Positions 48,301-59,470 of a DNA stretch of 64,000 bases are shown piece after piece. Each line of letters begins with the position of its first letter. Position 1 is the first letter of the stretch. The stretch comes from Puffinus mauretanicus. Its lineage: Eukaryota; Chordata; Aves; Procellariiformes; Procellariidae. Both the position numbers and the translations under genes were made by a program. Location of the stretch: the NCBI GenBank assembly GCA_023333565.1, contig JAJKFH010004053.1, positions 3,596,001 to 3,660,000 on the forward strand. The letters run 5' to 3'. The notes under the pieces were generated by a model that searched no databases, was not told where the DNA came from, and saw nothing but the letters and a program-made list of their open reading frames with translations.

Positions 48301-50400
48301 TTAGAAACAAGGGTATCTAAAAGGCACCAACTTTCAATCTCTGTGTGAAAGTGTCTCTCCCCACACTTTATTATTTCCTCCTGATACAGAAAGAACATCT
48401 GAAGGAAGAAAGGAAGCTAACAAGCCTAGCTTATTTTGCTACGAACCATGTACATGCAGCATTGGAGACCTCTGTAGATATCTATGAGTCTGGATGGGGG
48501 GCAGGAGAAGGGGGAGAGGGGGGAGGAGAGAGAGGTCTTTAATGATGTGTTAGGTTATTGATGGAATTTCCAACCCAGAGGGGAACTGCCTGCCTCAGAG
48601 CTGAGGTGGGTAGTGTTACCCACTGTAACTGCTTGCTTGTGCATAGTTAATTTTTATTTTATTGTTCAGGTCAAAGATAAGCTGGTGGCTCTGTTAAGTG
48701 TAGTGACTATCTGGGAAGAGCAGTGTGGTTCTGCTGAGCACAGCTGCCAAAACCGGAGCGAGCCAAGGGAGAGCGGTTCTTTCGTCGGGGACAGAAATGT
48801 GGTCTGACACAGCTTTCTTATCAAAGGGAAGGATTTTTCACCTCAGGAGGAAGTTTGGCTGGGAAGGCTTTGGATAACATTTCTCTTTTTTTTTTCAGCT
48901 CTGCGGGAAGTCCTGTATAAATGTGTTTTCCATGAATATAATAGTTCTGCTTCTGACCCTCCTCTGGAGAGAACGTTAGTGGCCGTAGTTGTGGGCAAAT
49001 AACGTAAAATTGACTAAAATGCTTTTAGTCTGAGTAAGTCGGCAAACACATCTTGCGTGCTCACAGCCAGGAGCCATTTCCTCTTGGCTGATGCCATAGA
49101 GCAAGCAAAAAGTAGTTCTCTTTTTTTTTTTTTCCTAATTTTTTTCAAGTATTTCTGAAGTTTCCCTTGATCCTTTCCAAGCCATCAGGTTGTAGTTAAA
49201 TTGAAAACCTAGCCTTTTCTTTTGGTGAACATGTTGTGTAAGAGGAGATTTTTTTTGTGTGTGTTCCAGCTTAAGCTTGGATAATTTTGTTTAAACATTA
49301 AGAACCTACATGTGTTATAGAGAAATTGCTCTAATAAAGTTGAAGAAACAAGTCGTCTTCTAATTGAGGCCATTAGGCTGGGATTGGTTGGATTTGGTTT
49401 CTGTGGGTTTCCTGTGAGTCTTAAGTCACTTCGTTCTGTTTCCCCTCTTTCCTATGTGTGAAATGAGAAAAATACTACTTGGGGTTACTAGAAGAACTCT
49501 GATGTATGCAAAGAAGCACATAAAATATAAATAAGGTCCTGAGTAGCTAAAATGCCTCCCCTGCCAGCCAGGCATGCGGTGGTGTACCAGCTCAGTTTAG
49601 TGTTTTCCTGATGGGAAACTAAAACCTAGTACTTCACAGTCTTGCCAAAGGCCAAATAGGCAGAAAATGAACTAACATCTTCCACCAACCAAGCAGCGGG
49701 AATTATTAATTAACTAGTGATTATATACAAGTGTATATTTTATTATACTTAACAACTGTTGATCATTATTTATTTATTAAAGCTATTAATGGAAAAAGCT
49801 GTATTGAATACAGATACTGAGTTTTAATATTAAGCGAGCTGACAAAATGCCAGCTTTTTGGTGGCGACGTTTTCCGAGTTTCTCTCCCTCGGTGATCTTC
49901 TCAGTGCGTTGAAGCATTTTAGTAATGACTCTGAAACTCGACCTGCCACAGCCAGTGGGTGTCACTGCAAGCATTGGAGTGAGGGAAGAAGAATTTTGGG
50001 GAGAAAGAATAAAAGTTCAAGTGTAAGTTTTGGGTTTGTTTTTTTTTTTAAGCTAGAAATACAGAAAAATAGAGAAATTAAATCCTTGCTTACTAACTAT
50101 GCAGTTGCCAAGATGCTTCTTGGAGATGCTTAAAAAGAGTTTGAAATGCTTAAAAAATTTTTTAAAAATAAGTATCCCAGGTGCTCAGGACCAGATCCTC
50201 TGGTATAAGAAGTCATGTCACTGACTTCCACAGTCTTGCTGGCCCCAAATGCCCGCTTGCTCCCTAATGCTGAATGTTATGCACCTCATGGATGATGCTC
50301 TTTTAAAAAAAAAAAAAAAAAAAGAAATGAAAAGACCCAGAGCAGGCTTTCCTTAAATCCTTTAAAGCCACTTATATGAAATTCTTGGTGTTTGCAGATC
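42356..50400. other. Intergenic DNA downstream of MIB1
   Basis: No coding gene or RNA gene recognised. Open frames are below 105 codons, often overlap on opposite strands (for example 47437-47751) and show no domain. A purine-rich tract is at 48491-48536. Some of the 42.4-43.9 kb part could still be transcribed as an extended UTR, since AATAAA occurs at 43101 and 43705. Confidence 0.6.
48491..48536. repeat. G/A-rich purine tract
   Basis: Runs of G separated by A or GA with four or more G-runs. It explains the glycine/glutamate-rich end of the frame there. A G-quadruplex on + is possible. Confidence 0.75.
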
Positions 50401-50559
50401 TAAGTGCTAAAGGTCACTCCGACTCGAAGCGCCCACCTTCCCCAGGCAGCTCCCCATCCCCAAAACCAGGCTGGCTCTGAAGCGAATGCCCTTTCAAGCC
50501 GGCGCGGGGGGAAGATGTGCAGAGAGCCTCTGGGCCAGCCCTCCGCCTCCCACCGCCAC

Positions 50560-50800
50560 ACAAACCAACCGGCCACGCAAGCTTTGAACTGTTTACGTGA
50601 TATACATTACCTAACGGTGCCTGCACTTTTGGAAGGGCCTCTCTTACACAGGTCGTTGCTAAGGCCCGCGTTGTCTCTGCCTATGTTATCATGAGGATGA
50701 CAGTTTAAACAGGCCTTATCGCTGTGTATTCAATCAAGGTTTATGAGGGCTGATAAAGATGTCACCTAGTTGCTTTGTGTGTTCATTAAAACCCTATTCC
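50560..50800. promoter_or_regulatory. Candidate non-coding regulatory element with GATA motifs
   Basis: A stretch free of repeats and low complexity with three GATA cores close together: TTATC at 50686-50690, TTATC at 50716-50720 and TGATAA at 50751-50756. A palindrome GTTTAAAC is at 50703-50710. A GC-rich part with CpG (50440-50580) adjoins it. The composition differs from the AT-rich surroundings. A regulatory role, perhaps for GATA6 on this side of MIB1, is only inferred. Confidence 0.25.
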
Positions 50801-53800
50801 CCAGTAGGACTTTGCTGTATTATGTTCTTTTTTTTTTTGTTTTCTTCACTGATTTTTAGCTATCATCTGAAGAGATGTGCGTGTAGGAAGGCAAGGGATC
50901 ATGCTTAGTTTAGCGTTTCTAATATTTCTGCGGGGAAGAATTAAAAAAAAAACCAAAACTCACAACCAAAATTCATAGCTGGGTTGACACAACCCTCTCT
51001 GTATTTAATATCTCACGTTATCATAATCGCTTCTTTAATAATTCGGTAAACTTTCTTAAGTTTAGCTTACACATGGCAGTAAAGTGATTTGTGTGCACTT
51101 AATCTGCTGTGTTGTGTGTTGCTGAAGGTAGCTCAGGAAGGCTTGGTGCTACTCCGTTATGATATAGGATGTCGCAGATTGAGCTCCCGTTGCTGTTTTT
51201 CCTGGTAGGTGGAGACTGCATATTTGCAACACAGAAACGTAAACCCTGTTGACTTATTGTTTTGATTGTATGTCAAAGCTGAAGAAATGACTGCGATAAA
51301 TAGGTAGTCATTTAAAATGCGTCAATAATTTTAGGTTATGATGAACAGTAATAGAAAGTAGGCAAAGATTAAGTCTTTGTCTTGTCCTGTAAGCTCTTTC
51401 ATTTCAAAGTGTTTTTTTTCTCTTTTTCCTAGCTATAGTTTAAAATAAACATATTGTTGTAATTGTATCTGATACCATGTCCAATTCTGCCAATCTTCAG
51501 AAAAATCTCATTTCTACAGTCAGCAGAAGTTGCTCAGTTGCATTTTTGTTGTTTAAGTAAAATTTGTTGTAAAACAAAACAGATATACAAAACCATAATG
51601 AAAAATGATTAGTTGCAGCTGTTTGTTGTATTATAAAAGAGGGAAATGTTGAAGGAATCTATTGGCTAAAAAGAATTGAAAATATCTAACAGACTCAAGA
51701 CCCTAGTTCAGGCACAAATCAATTGAGATTAAGCATGTACGTTTAGGCTCTTTTTAAAAATGGGAAGAAACTGAATATTCAATTGATTCCTTAGATCCCC
51801 AGGTCATAGTAAATTCCTGTTACTTACGCTGCAGCATATTGGCTCTCTCTGCGTCCTATAAACTTTGTGAATACTGATGGCTGTTGGCATTTCAGAAATG
51901 ATTCTTTCACTTTGTTTACAATTCTGCTGCTGCTGGCAAGCATTGGACTATCAAAGGCTTTAATGCTGTGCATGTGCATTTCATAATAAAATGTTATTCT
52001 ATGAGGATAATAACACTTACTAGAGATCAGTAATAAAATGAAAAACAGAGCCTCTCCACCATCACTTGTTAACACTTCTAATGATTGTTTGCTTATTAAC
52101 ACTCATTTGTTATATGCTTCCATTTTAGCTCTATGCTGGCTGGCCTAAGCGTGAGGCACTTGTGTATATATAATACTTATGAATAGCTGTGCTGGCCTAC
52201 TGATCTCTGCAATAAAAGTTACTGTAGCATGATCTGGTCTGCTTTTTGTGGAATATTTTATATCAGAACCAATTGTTGAACCCTGCCTTATCAATTCACT
52301 CTATCTGTTTGCCTTTAAACAGTAGTCACGGTACTCTCCAGAATATTTGCCTGGGATGAAGTTATTTTACCTGGTGCACTGGTGTCCATTTAGCCTTGAC
52401 CATGGAATACTCTCTGGTCATCCAGTATTACAGTATTTTTTGAAGTACAATTGCTATTTTGTGCTGATAGGATCCCTGGAATATAGCAGAGTGGACTCCA
52501 GTGTGTCCCTTAGGTCTTGCACCTTGATGCACCACAATACCGTGCTTTTTATGTTCTGTTCTTTATTATCACTGCAGAACATATGTGGTCTCCAGAAGGA
52601 GATTGGGTCCACTTTACTAATGTATTGTGCAAACAAATTACAAAATACAGGTTTTGTTGAAGACTGTAAACAGCAGTGCCATCTACTTGGCTGCTTTTCT
52701 GAAGGAAACATATATGGACTACTCCATCCTCTGATTTGGATATCTCTAAGAAAGCTTTATTCATATTTAAAATTTTCTATATTTTTTTCTGTGATTTTTT
52801 TTTTCTTTCTTCTAACAATGTCTCTTCCCTCTGCTTGCCTTAAAACTAAATAAACAAGAAGTGGTTCTCAACCTCTTGTTTTTCTTAAAGCAGTCGACTG
52901 TGAGCATTCTAAAACCATAATTGATTTGCCTTTTGGTATTTTTGGAGTTAAAATAGAAAGTGTCTTGATTCCAGTCAATTGCTGAGTTCAGGAAGCCTCA
53001 TTCTCTCAGTGAGCAATTCTGGCAGGGTGTGGAAAGTATGGCATCTGAAGTATGGCAACGAAAGACACCTTTGGAGCAGTTTCCATTTTCTGTGCAGATA
53101 TCCCATTCCAGACACATGTGCTTACACAAATTCTGCTAAATTGCCAGAATGTGGTTGCCATCTAAAAGCTCACCTGGCTTTGGATGTATATTGATTTCTA
53201 TTTCCTCACTTAAATCCAGAAAGTTTATGAGAGCAGAGTATTGATAATCCAGTATAGAAAAATAAACTGGCTTAAATATTAACAATGCCAAGAGATGGTC
53301 TGTTTCTAGCTGCCGAATGGGAAGGCATTCTCAGTGTTGAGTAATTGACTTTTTCCTTCTAGTCTTCTTTGGATCAGGCAATATATTCAGTTGTGTTCAC
53401 ACAGCTCTCATTTTAGCCACGCCTGGTAGTCCTTCCACCTACAGCATCAAACCTTGTACGTTGAGCTGGACAGAAACTACACTTCATTGCAGTTCTTGGC
53501 ATTGGCGGTTGTCTTCACAGAGGGATCTTAGGCTGCTATTGCCATCCTTGGGAGGAGTGTCAAGAGGTATTGCAACCAAGAGGGTTGCAATCACTTCTCC
53601 TCTCACATATTGAGAGGGGAACCTTGGCAAACCAGCAGGATGAGGGGCCCTGTTATGGGAAGAGCTGTGAATAATTGCGTGTGCCAACACCACCGCCTTC
53701 CCAGAGCATGCTGCTGCCTCGTGAAGGGAGGTGCATACAACGCTGGTAAAAGCACGGTGGTGGTGCTGGTGGTGCCGTTGCATTGCTGCGGTGTGTTGTG

Positions 53801-54534
53801 TTGTAGCCATGGCACCTCGTGACAGATGAATGTGTCTGGGCTGTTGCTGTGTTGAGGTATGATTAGATATTTATTGGTAACAGCCGCGCTAGTCCAGTCT
53901 AAAAGATGACTGAGGCCTTTGCAGATCTGTTGAGAAGACTTGTTCGCAAGTTTGTGGCATCCATACATAGGTTGGTGTTTACAGGCACTTGAAGGCTCAC
54001 CAGTGGCCAGCCTTGTTAGTCCAGCTCCTAGAGAGAGGTAGTAGCTCCACGCACTGGGAGGTTGTCAGCCCTTGTCCATGAGGATGTGGTAATCGATTTT
54101 CTCAGTTGAGAAAGAAGAGGAAGAAATCTTCTCCCCATCTGTCATTCTAGAGCAATTGCTTACAATATTACATGATTTGTTCTTTCCTGCCCACCAGAAA
54201 TATTCAGGGTACGCAGTGAATGTAAGTTTAGGGAATAGGCTTGTTTCTTCTTAAGATACCTTTCACATATCTTTAAAGCAGACCTCAAAGACTGTTGATT
54301 GAAAGCCATTACTCTGGAGAGTAGAATGGCTAAATCCAATCAAAGAGTTTATCCCAGAGGTATTTGTGTTCCTCCCTCAAATTCATGGAAATGTCAGTAG
54401 CACTGATTTATTAACTAGAAACATTTCATTTTTTCTAATTAGTGAAATTATAATGCTGGCCAGCCACAAAGTTTTGTTGTTGTAACCCTTACCCACCTTC
54501 CCTGCAATGTTACTGCTACTTGTGCTTACTACTG
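50801..54534. other. Intergenic DNA
   Basis: No gene recognised. The longest frame (52347-52853, 168 codons) is rich in Leu, Phe, Ser and Cys, lacks any motif, and is mirrored by frames on the - strand, so I treat it as chance. A 9-bp-arm hairpin is at 53569-53591. Confidence 0.55.
53569..53591. repeat. Short inverted repeat (hairpin)
   Basis: ATTGCAACC and GGTTGCAAT, perfect 9-bp arms with a 5-base spacer (AAGAG). Confidence 0.85.
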
Positions 54535-54544
54535 TTGTGCTAAT

Positions 54545-54640
54545 CTAAATGTAAATTGTAAGCTCTGTGGGACAGGGTCCCATTTGAAACACCATTCTCC
54601 CTTCCTTTTATGTGGGGTTTTTTTTTTTATTAAATGTTTG
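54545..54640 (+). mobile_element. Possible ancient L2/CR1-like LINE tail
   Basis: AAATTGTAAGCTCTGTGGGA, CAGGGTC and a later TTATTAAATGTTTGTG resemble the 'ctgtaagctc..ggcaggg' and 'caataaatgtttgtt' parts of old amniote L2/CR1-group 3' ends. The match is from memory and short. Confidence 0.35.
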
Positions 54641-57497
54641 TGCGCGACCCTTAGAGCAGAATGCCTATCACTTGCCTTATGTGCTCCTTGATGATTCCTA
54701 AAGTCATGTCCTTAATCGAGACCACTCGTGGCCTCCCTTTTCGACCATGAATCAGAGTATCTGCAATAAGCCAGCAGCACAGAACATATTTTAAACTCTT
54801 TACAGCGTGTCCCACCAGAGCCTCCTCATTTCCCCTATGACCAGGAGAAATGAATTGCCTGCGCGAGATGCCTCATGATCAACAAACTAGAATTGTTTGG
54901 GAAAAAGAAATGGGTGGGTGGAGGGAGTTACAAAAAGCCAGAGAACACCCTGCAGTTGCTTCTCCCCCTCTCATGAACGGAGGTTCTGCTCCGGCACAGC
55001 TGTGGTGGTGGAGCCTGGGCTGGGAGAAGACTTTTGGATGTGTAGGCCCCCGGCCGTAGAGGGGGTTTTACGGGTCAAAACCAATACCTGTATGTTACTG
55101 CATGTAAATAAATCATACGCCTGTAAAATATATGCTATAGTTTGCTGCTGCGTCCTGGGGGAGTAGGAAAGTAATTTAGCACAGCTGGATGCTTGTTCGT
55201 CTTCTAAACTGTTTTTATGGTTTAAAAGAACAGCTTCCTAAATCGCCGTCTTATGAAAAAGCGGGGTGTGGGGCTGCACCAGAGCGCAAATGTACTGGCG
55301 TCACTTTAATTAAAAAATCTGCTCTCCCACTTACCTTCCAAAACATCCTTGTTCCCTCTAACGAAGGAATTTTTTACCTAATCCGAGCGAGCAGCTGTTG
55401 TCTGCCAAATGGCCAGCCTGCGCTCCTGGCGGAGTTCGCTGGGGCGAGCGGCGCTCCCCCTCTCCCATGCTGCGAACGGCTCTGTGTGAAACCTCTTCCC
55501 TCAACTTGAACTCCGGTGAGGAGTCCCTGTGGCGTGTGGAGACTGAACTGGTCGTTGCAGCAATAAATACTCGTTTACAAGGCTCCCAAAGACCGTCTAA
55601 GCGCCCGACGCGACCTAAGCTGAGGACCCGTTGGAGATGTTGGGATGCCAAGAACTGCTGCGTTGGTGCTAACCTCTGCACTTAATGGACCAAGTAATTT
55701 CTTCACCATCACCCTTGTCAGTGAAAAAAACCAAGCTTTTGTGAGCCTGGTGAAAGCTGTATGAATTATTTGAGGGGCTTTGAAGACTGCAAGTGTGGAA
55801 TCGGTGCTAATGACAGAGATGCTTCATCCTAAGGCTTCATTGCTTTGGTGCCTGGGATCCATGTAATCAAGCGACCTGCCACAGACTGCGCGCTGCAGCC
55901 CACATACTTAGAAACTACGGTGAATGGGCTGTAAATATCTGTGCATTCAGCTCAGCTCTCTGAGGAAAAGTGGGAAACCAGTTCTGGTGTTTGATCTACA
56001 TGGCTAGCAGCAACCCAGCAGTTGCTCTCGGCCGACAGACTCACGAATGCCAGCCAGCCCAACAAAACGTTGTTGTGTGAGCAGTAGCAGTGCCAAAGAT
56101 TTGGTTTCTCCTCCATTTCTGGTCTATAAAATGCTCTGGTAGGTTCTGGCAATGGGGAGTTGGAAGAAAACGGTGTGGCCCAGGGTGCATGGAAAACGTG
56201 GGCCCTTGTGAGATATATGCCCCCTTTTAAAAATGCAAATTGATAAATAAACACTGAAACAATAGGGCTCAGCTAATCCTTTTACAAAGGGCAAATTGCT
56301 AATCTAACTCCCCAGCCAGGATGGCTGCTTCACCTTAACAATAGCTGCATTTATACCTCATGTTTTACTTGTAAACTGACATGTAGTGAATTGGAAAGGG
56401 TTTCGGCTCACCTGCTTGGTGGGGGAGGACGGCTAATCCTTTCATGCCCTGCACACTCGGTGAGCAGTGCTGCCATTTAATCACGCTGAAGCAAAAAGGC
56501 CAACACGGAGCTGCCAAATTTTCAGCCACGTTAGACTCGGTCGTGCTTGTGCTTTAACAATGCCGCCAGTGTCTCCGGCATGGGCAGAGAGAAAGGACTA
56601 TTCATCTCTTCACGTACTGAGTAGCCGAGGGCCTGATCCGCAGAGGCACTGGGCACTCCCGAAAAGGGTGCTGAGCTCGCCGACTTTCAGCGACCCCGGT
56701 GTTCCTCGCTTTGCAAGCGTGTTGAGTCCTTGCTAATCAATATTGGCAGCAGAGCGTGCCCAAATTTAATAGCCTGCTCCTGGGTGACGAGGCCATCGTG
56801 GAAAACCAGCAGGGATGGAGAAGGGTCCGAGTGTCCTTGCCCACCACATTGCCCTGATGGAGGAGCGGGAGCTTGAAACGGAGGCTGTGTGGTGGCTTAC
56901 CAGAAAGGTGGATTGGTGCCAACGAGTTGATTGATAGGTTGTGTGAGTCTTTGCCTTGCCTAGCCTTCATGCAGATTTTATTAGCTTAACAGAATTGCTT
57001 GTGGTAATATTGGGTAAGTCCTGGCTTGGAGTTTTGTCCTCAGCTGCTGCAGCTTCTCTTTCTTTCCTACCTGCTTTTTTTTCCCCTTTTCTTTTCATTT
57101 AGTCTCCAGCACTAGATTTGATCCAAAAAGATGGAAATAAGATTTTTCTTGCTATGTTTGGTCAGTAAGATGTCTCCAAACCCATGAGCCTGTTTGGGAA
57201 TGAAGAAAACATGGACAATCCATAGCTGTAGAGTCACAAATTAAGGGCAATTTGATGCAGAAGGAGGACTGAACAGACATATCTCAGTAGGCAACAGACC
57301 TATGGGGTGCTCTCTTCCATCTAATCAGCTTTATATGAGGATAGAAGAGGAAAATCAGGATGTTTTCTGTTTTTTTCATCCCCAGAGGGATTATATTTGT
57401 AATCTCCCAGTGTAATGGGAGATTAACATCAACCTGTATGTTTTCCCAGGAAGAATTGCAACTGGCATCTAGCAAAGCAATTAATGCAGCTTGTATT
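54641..57497. other. Intergenic DNA, locally GC-richer
   Basis: G+C and CpG are higher at 54.85-56.75 kb than in the surroundings, with many short overlapping frames on both strands (for example 55189-55685), none with a domain. The stretch could hold regulatory DNA. A 9-bp-arm hairpin is at 57401-57424. Confidence 0.5.
57401..57424. repeat. Short inverted repeat (hairpin)
   Basis: AATCTCCCA and TGGGAGATT, perfect 9-bp arms with a 6-base spacer. Confidence 0.85.
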
Positions 57498-57670
57498 TCA
57501 GGGATTCTTTTGGAAAGGCAGGCAGGAAGAGTCATGGGCCAAATGTGCCAGAAAGACTGTGCAAAAGACTTGGAGAGTCTTGGTTAGACATTGCTGGTCT
57601 GAGGACTTCTCACTACCAGGAGAGGAGTGTTAATGCAGCATCAGCTCAAAGTCAAGTCTAGCCAAGTAAA
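57498..57670 (+). repeat. Diverged interspersed repeat, copy 1
   Basis: This segment shares an ordered series of blocks with 59299-59470: AGGGATTCTT, GGCAGGAAGAGTCATGGGCC, GTCTGAGGACTTCTC, CCAGGAGAGGAGTGTTA and AGTCAAGT. Spacing is nearly kept, so the two are related copies in the same orientation. I do not recognise the family. Confidence 0.65.
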
Positions 57671-58489
57671 GGACACTCTAATTTTTATATCTGTTAGCAG
57701 ATTGAATTAAAGACTGTTGGAAATGGGTTATTAGAACTTAAAACCTACTAGCTCATAAAGACCTACAAGTTTGATTATTTTTTAAACACAGATTTTTACC
57801 TTAGCTAGCTCAAATTAAGGGTGCCTGTTTCTTTTGCTTAGGTTAATGAAGGCAGAGCTGGTATATGTAACACCAATAGAAGAGTTATAGAAAGAAGCTG
57901 TTTCATCTCATTTCTGTCTCACAAAACTAAGAAAAACTCACACATTAAATTATTGGTCATGATTTTTATTAGAACTTTGATTCAAACTATTGAATTTGGG
58001 AATTCAATGTGTGGTTAATGAACAGCAAATGTAGGTACCTATATTTAAGAAGGCAGTGTTATGGGATTTTAATACCTACCCCCTTCTCAATCCAGCCTCA
58101 AATACTAAAAAAAATCCAGGACAGATTTTGAGGGGAAGAATTATTAAATACATGCAGGCAAGAGACCAAGAGGAAAAAAAAAAGAGCAAAAACTGCTTGT
58201 GACAGACTAGCAGGGTTATTTCCTTTTTTATAGATAGAAAATACACAGAGCTTTTTCATCTTTCACAGCTTTATTAAGCATTTCTAATATTTTAATTTCT
58301 ATTCTAATGATGTTTGAATTCTGCTAAAAATATTATTTAACATGGGTAAGGAACTGGCTAATAAGGCAACAGCAGTGACTTATGTGGGAAAAAGAAATAA
58401 TAGATTTGGGGGAGTTTTCTTGGCAGAGTTTCATAAAAATAAATCTGGCGACCAAGTTGCATTAGTATTTTCAACAAGCGTCAATGTAG

Positions 58490-59200
58490 GAGTATGCTGA
58501 TGACCTGGAGTTGGGAAACATTATCCATAAAGAGTGGGAATTGGATCTCCACAAGGAGAACGAAATAATCACAGTAGCAGAAGGGACATGAAATTTAATA
58601 CTGCAGAAGATAAGATCGTGCAGCATTTAGGAAGAAATAATAAACATTTTGGCAATGAACTGAAGCCGAAGGGTTCAGAGGAGGTGAAAGCCGGGGTGCT
58701 GTAGTGAGTCACAGGAAGTTTGAGTTGGATGCGGTATCGGTGCAACCCTTTCCAGGGGAGGGGGGAGCGTTGTATTCGTACCGCTGAGCCAGGTGCTGGT
58801 GAGAGAGACCTCGTATGAAATGCTGTGTATGGCTCGGGGCAGCTGCCTTCATAGGAAGAATTAAAAAAAAAGAATAAATACGTGCTGAAAGTAGGTGCAG
58901 CATAGGGCTAGCAGAATAACCAGGAGGCTGGAAAACCTGTCTTGTGAGAGGCTAAGCAAGCTTCACTTACACTCAGTAACCACAGAAGGGGAAAGGTGCA
59001 AAGAAAAGAAGAGTAACTGGAACTGAAGGACAGTGAATATAAGAAAAAATTAGTAGAAGTGAGTATAAAGAGTATACATGGGTATGAATGAGTATAGGGA
59101 GCCATGAACTGTAGATTTAAGAGGAAATTCCCACCATTTGAGCAGTGAGGTTCTGGATGAGTCTTCCAAGATGAGTAGCTTAGACAACCTGATGAACGTT
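58490..59200 (+). mobile_element. Old CR1/L3-like LINE remnant (ORF2 part)
   Basis: Degenerate but ordered similarity to CR1-group ORF2: CATGAAATTTAATACTGCAG (MKFNTA), GGTGCTGGTGAGAGAGACCTC (usual gtgctggtgaggcctcatct), GAAATGCTGTGTATGGCTC (usual gaatactgtgtacaattctg), GGAGGCTGGAAAACCTGTCT and GAGAGGCTAAGCAAGCTT. Multiple stops and shifts make it a dead copy, much older than the CR1 at 61.7 kb. The frame on - at 58908-59252 is its antisense shadow. Confidence 0.65.
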
Positions 59201-59298
59201 TAAAATGTTTAGTACCTGCATTACCAAATTGGCAAAGACAGCAGGCAGTCAAACTGGCAGCAGGCAGGGCAATATTCGTTGTAACACTGGCCTATGCT

Positions 59299-59470
59299 TG
59301 AGGGATCCTTAGCAAAGAAGGGCAGGAGCAGTCATGAGCCAAATGAACTGTGCTGAAAAGACAGAAAAGATGTGGAGGCTTTAGGTCAGATAACATTTGT
59401 CTGAGGTCTTGTCTTCTCTGCCAGGAGAGTGGTATTAGGCAGCTCAGAATAAATGTAGTCAAGTTTGCTG
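59299..59470 (+). repeat. Diverged interspersed repeat, copy 2
   Basis: Partner of 57498-57670, with blocks AGGGATCCTT, GGCAGGAGCAGTCATGAGCC, GTCTGAGGTCTTGTCTTC, CCAGGAGAGTGGTATTA and AGTCAAGT in the same order. It lies 1.8 kb downstream of copy 1, just after the old LINE remnant. Confidence 0.65.

Noticed and set aside
52347..52853. Longest + strand frame outside the CR1 (168 codons)
   Set aside because: Low-complexity hydrophobic composition, no motif, frames on the opposite strand across the same bases, and no splice or promoter context.
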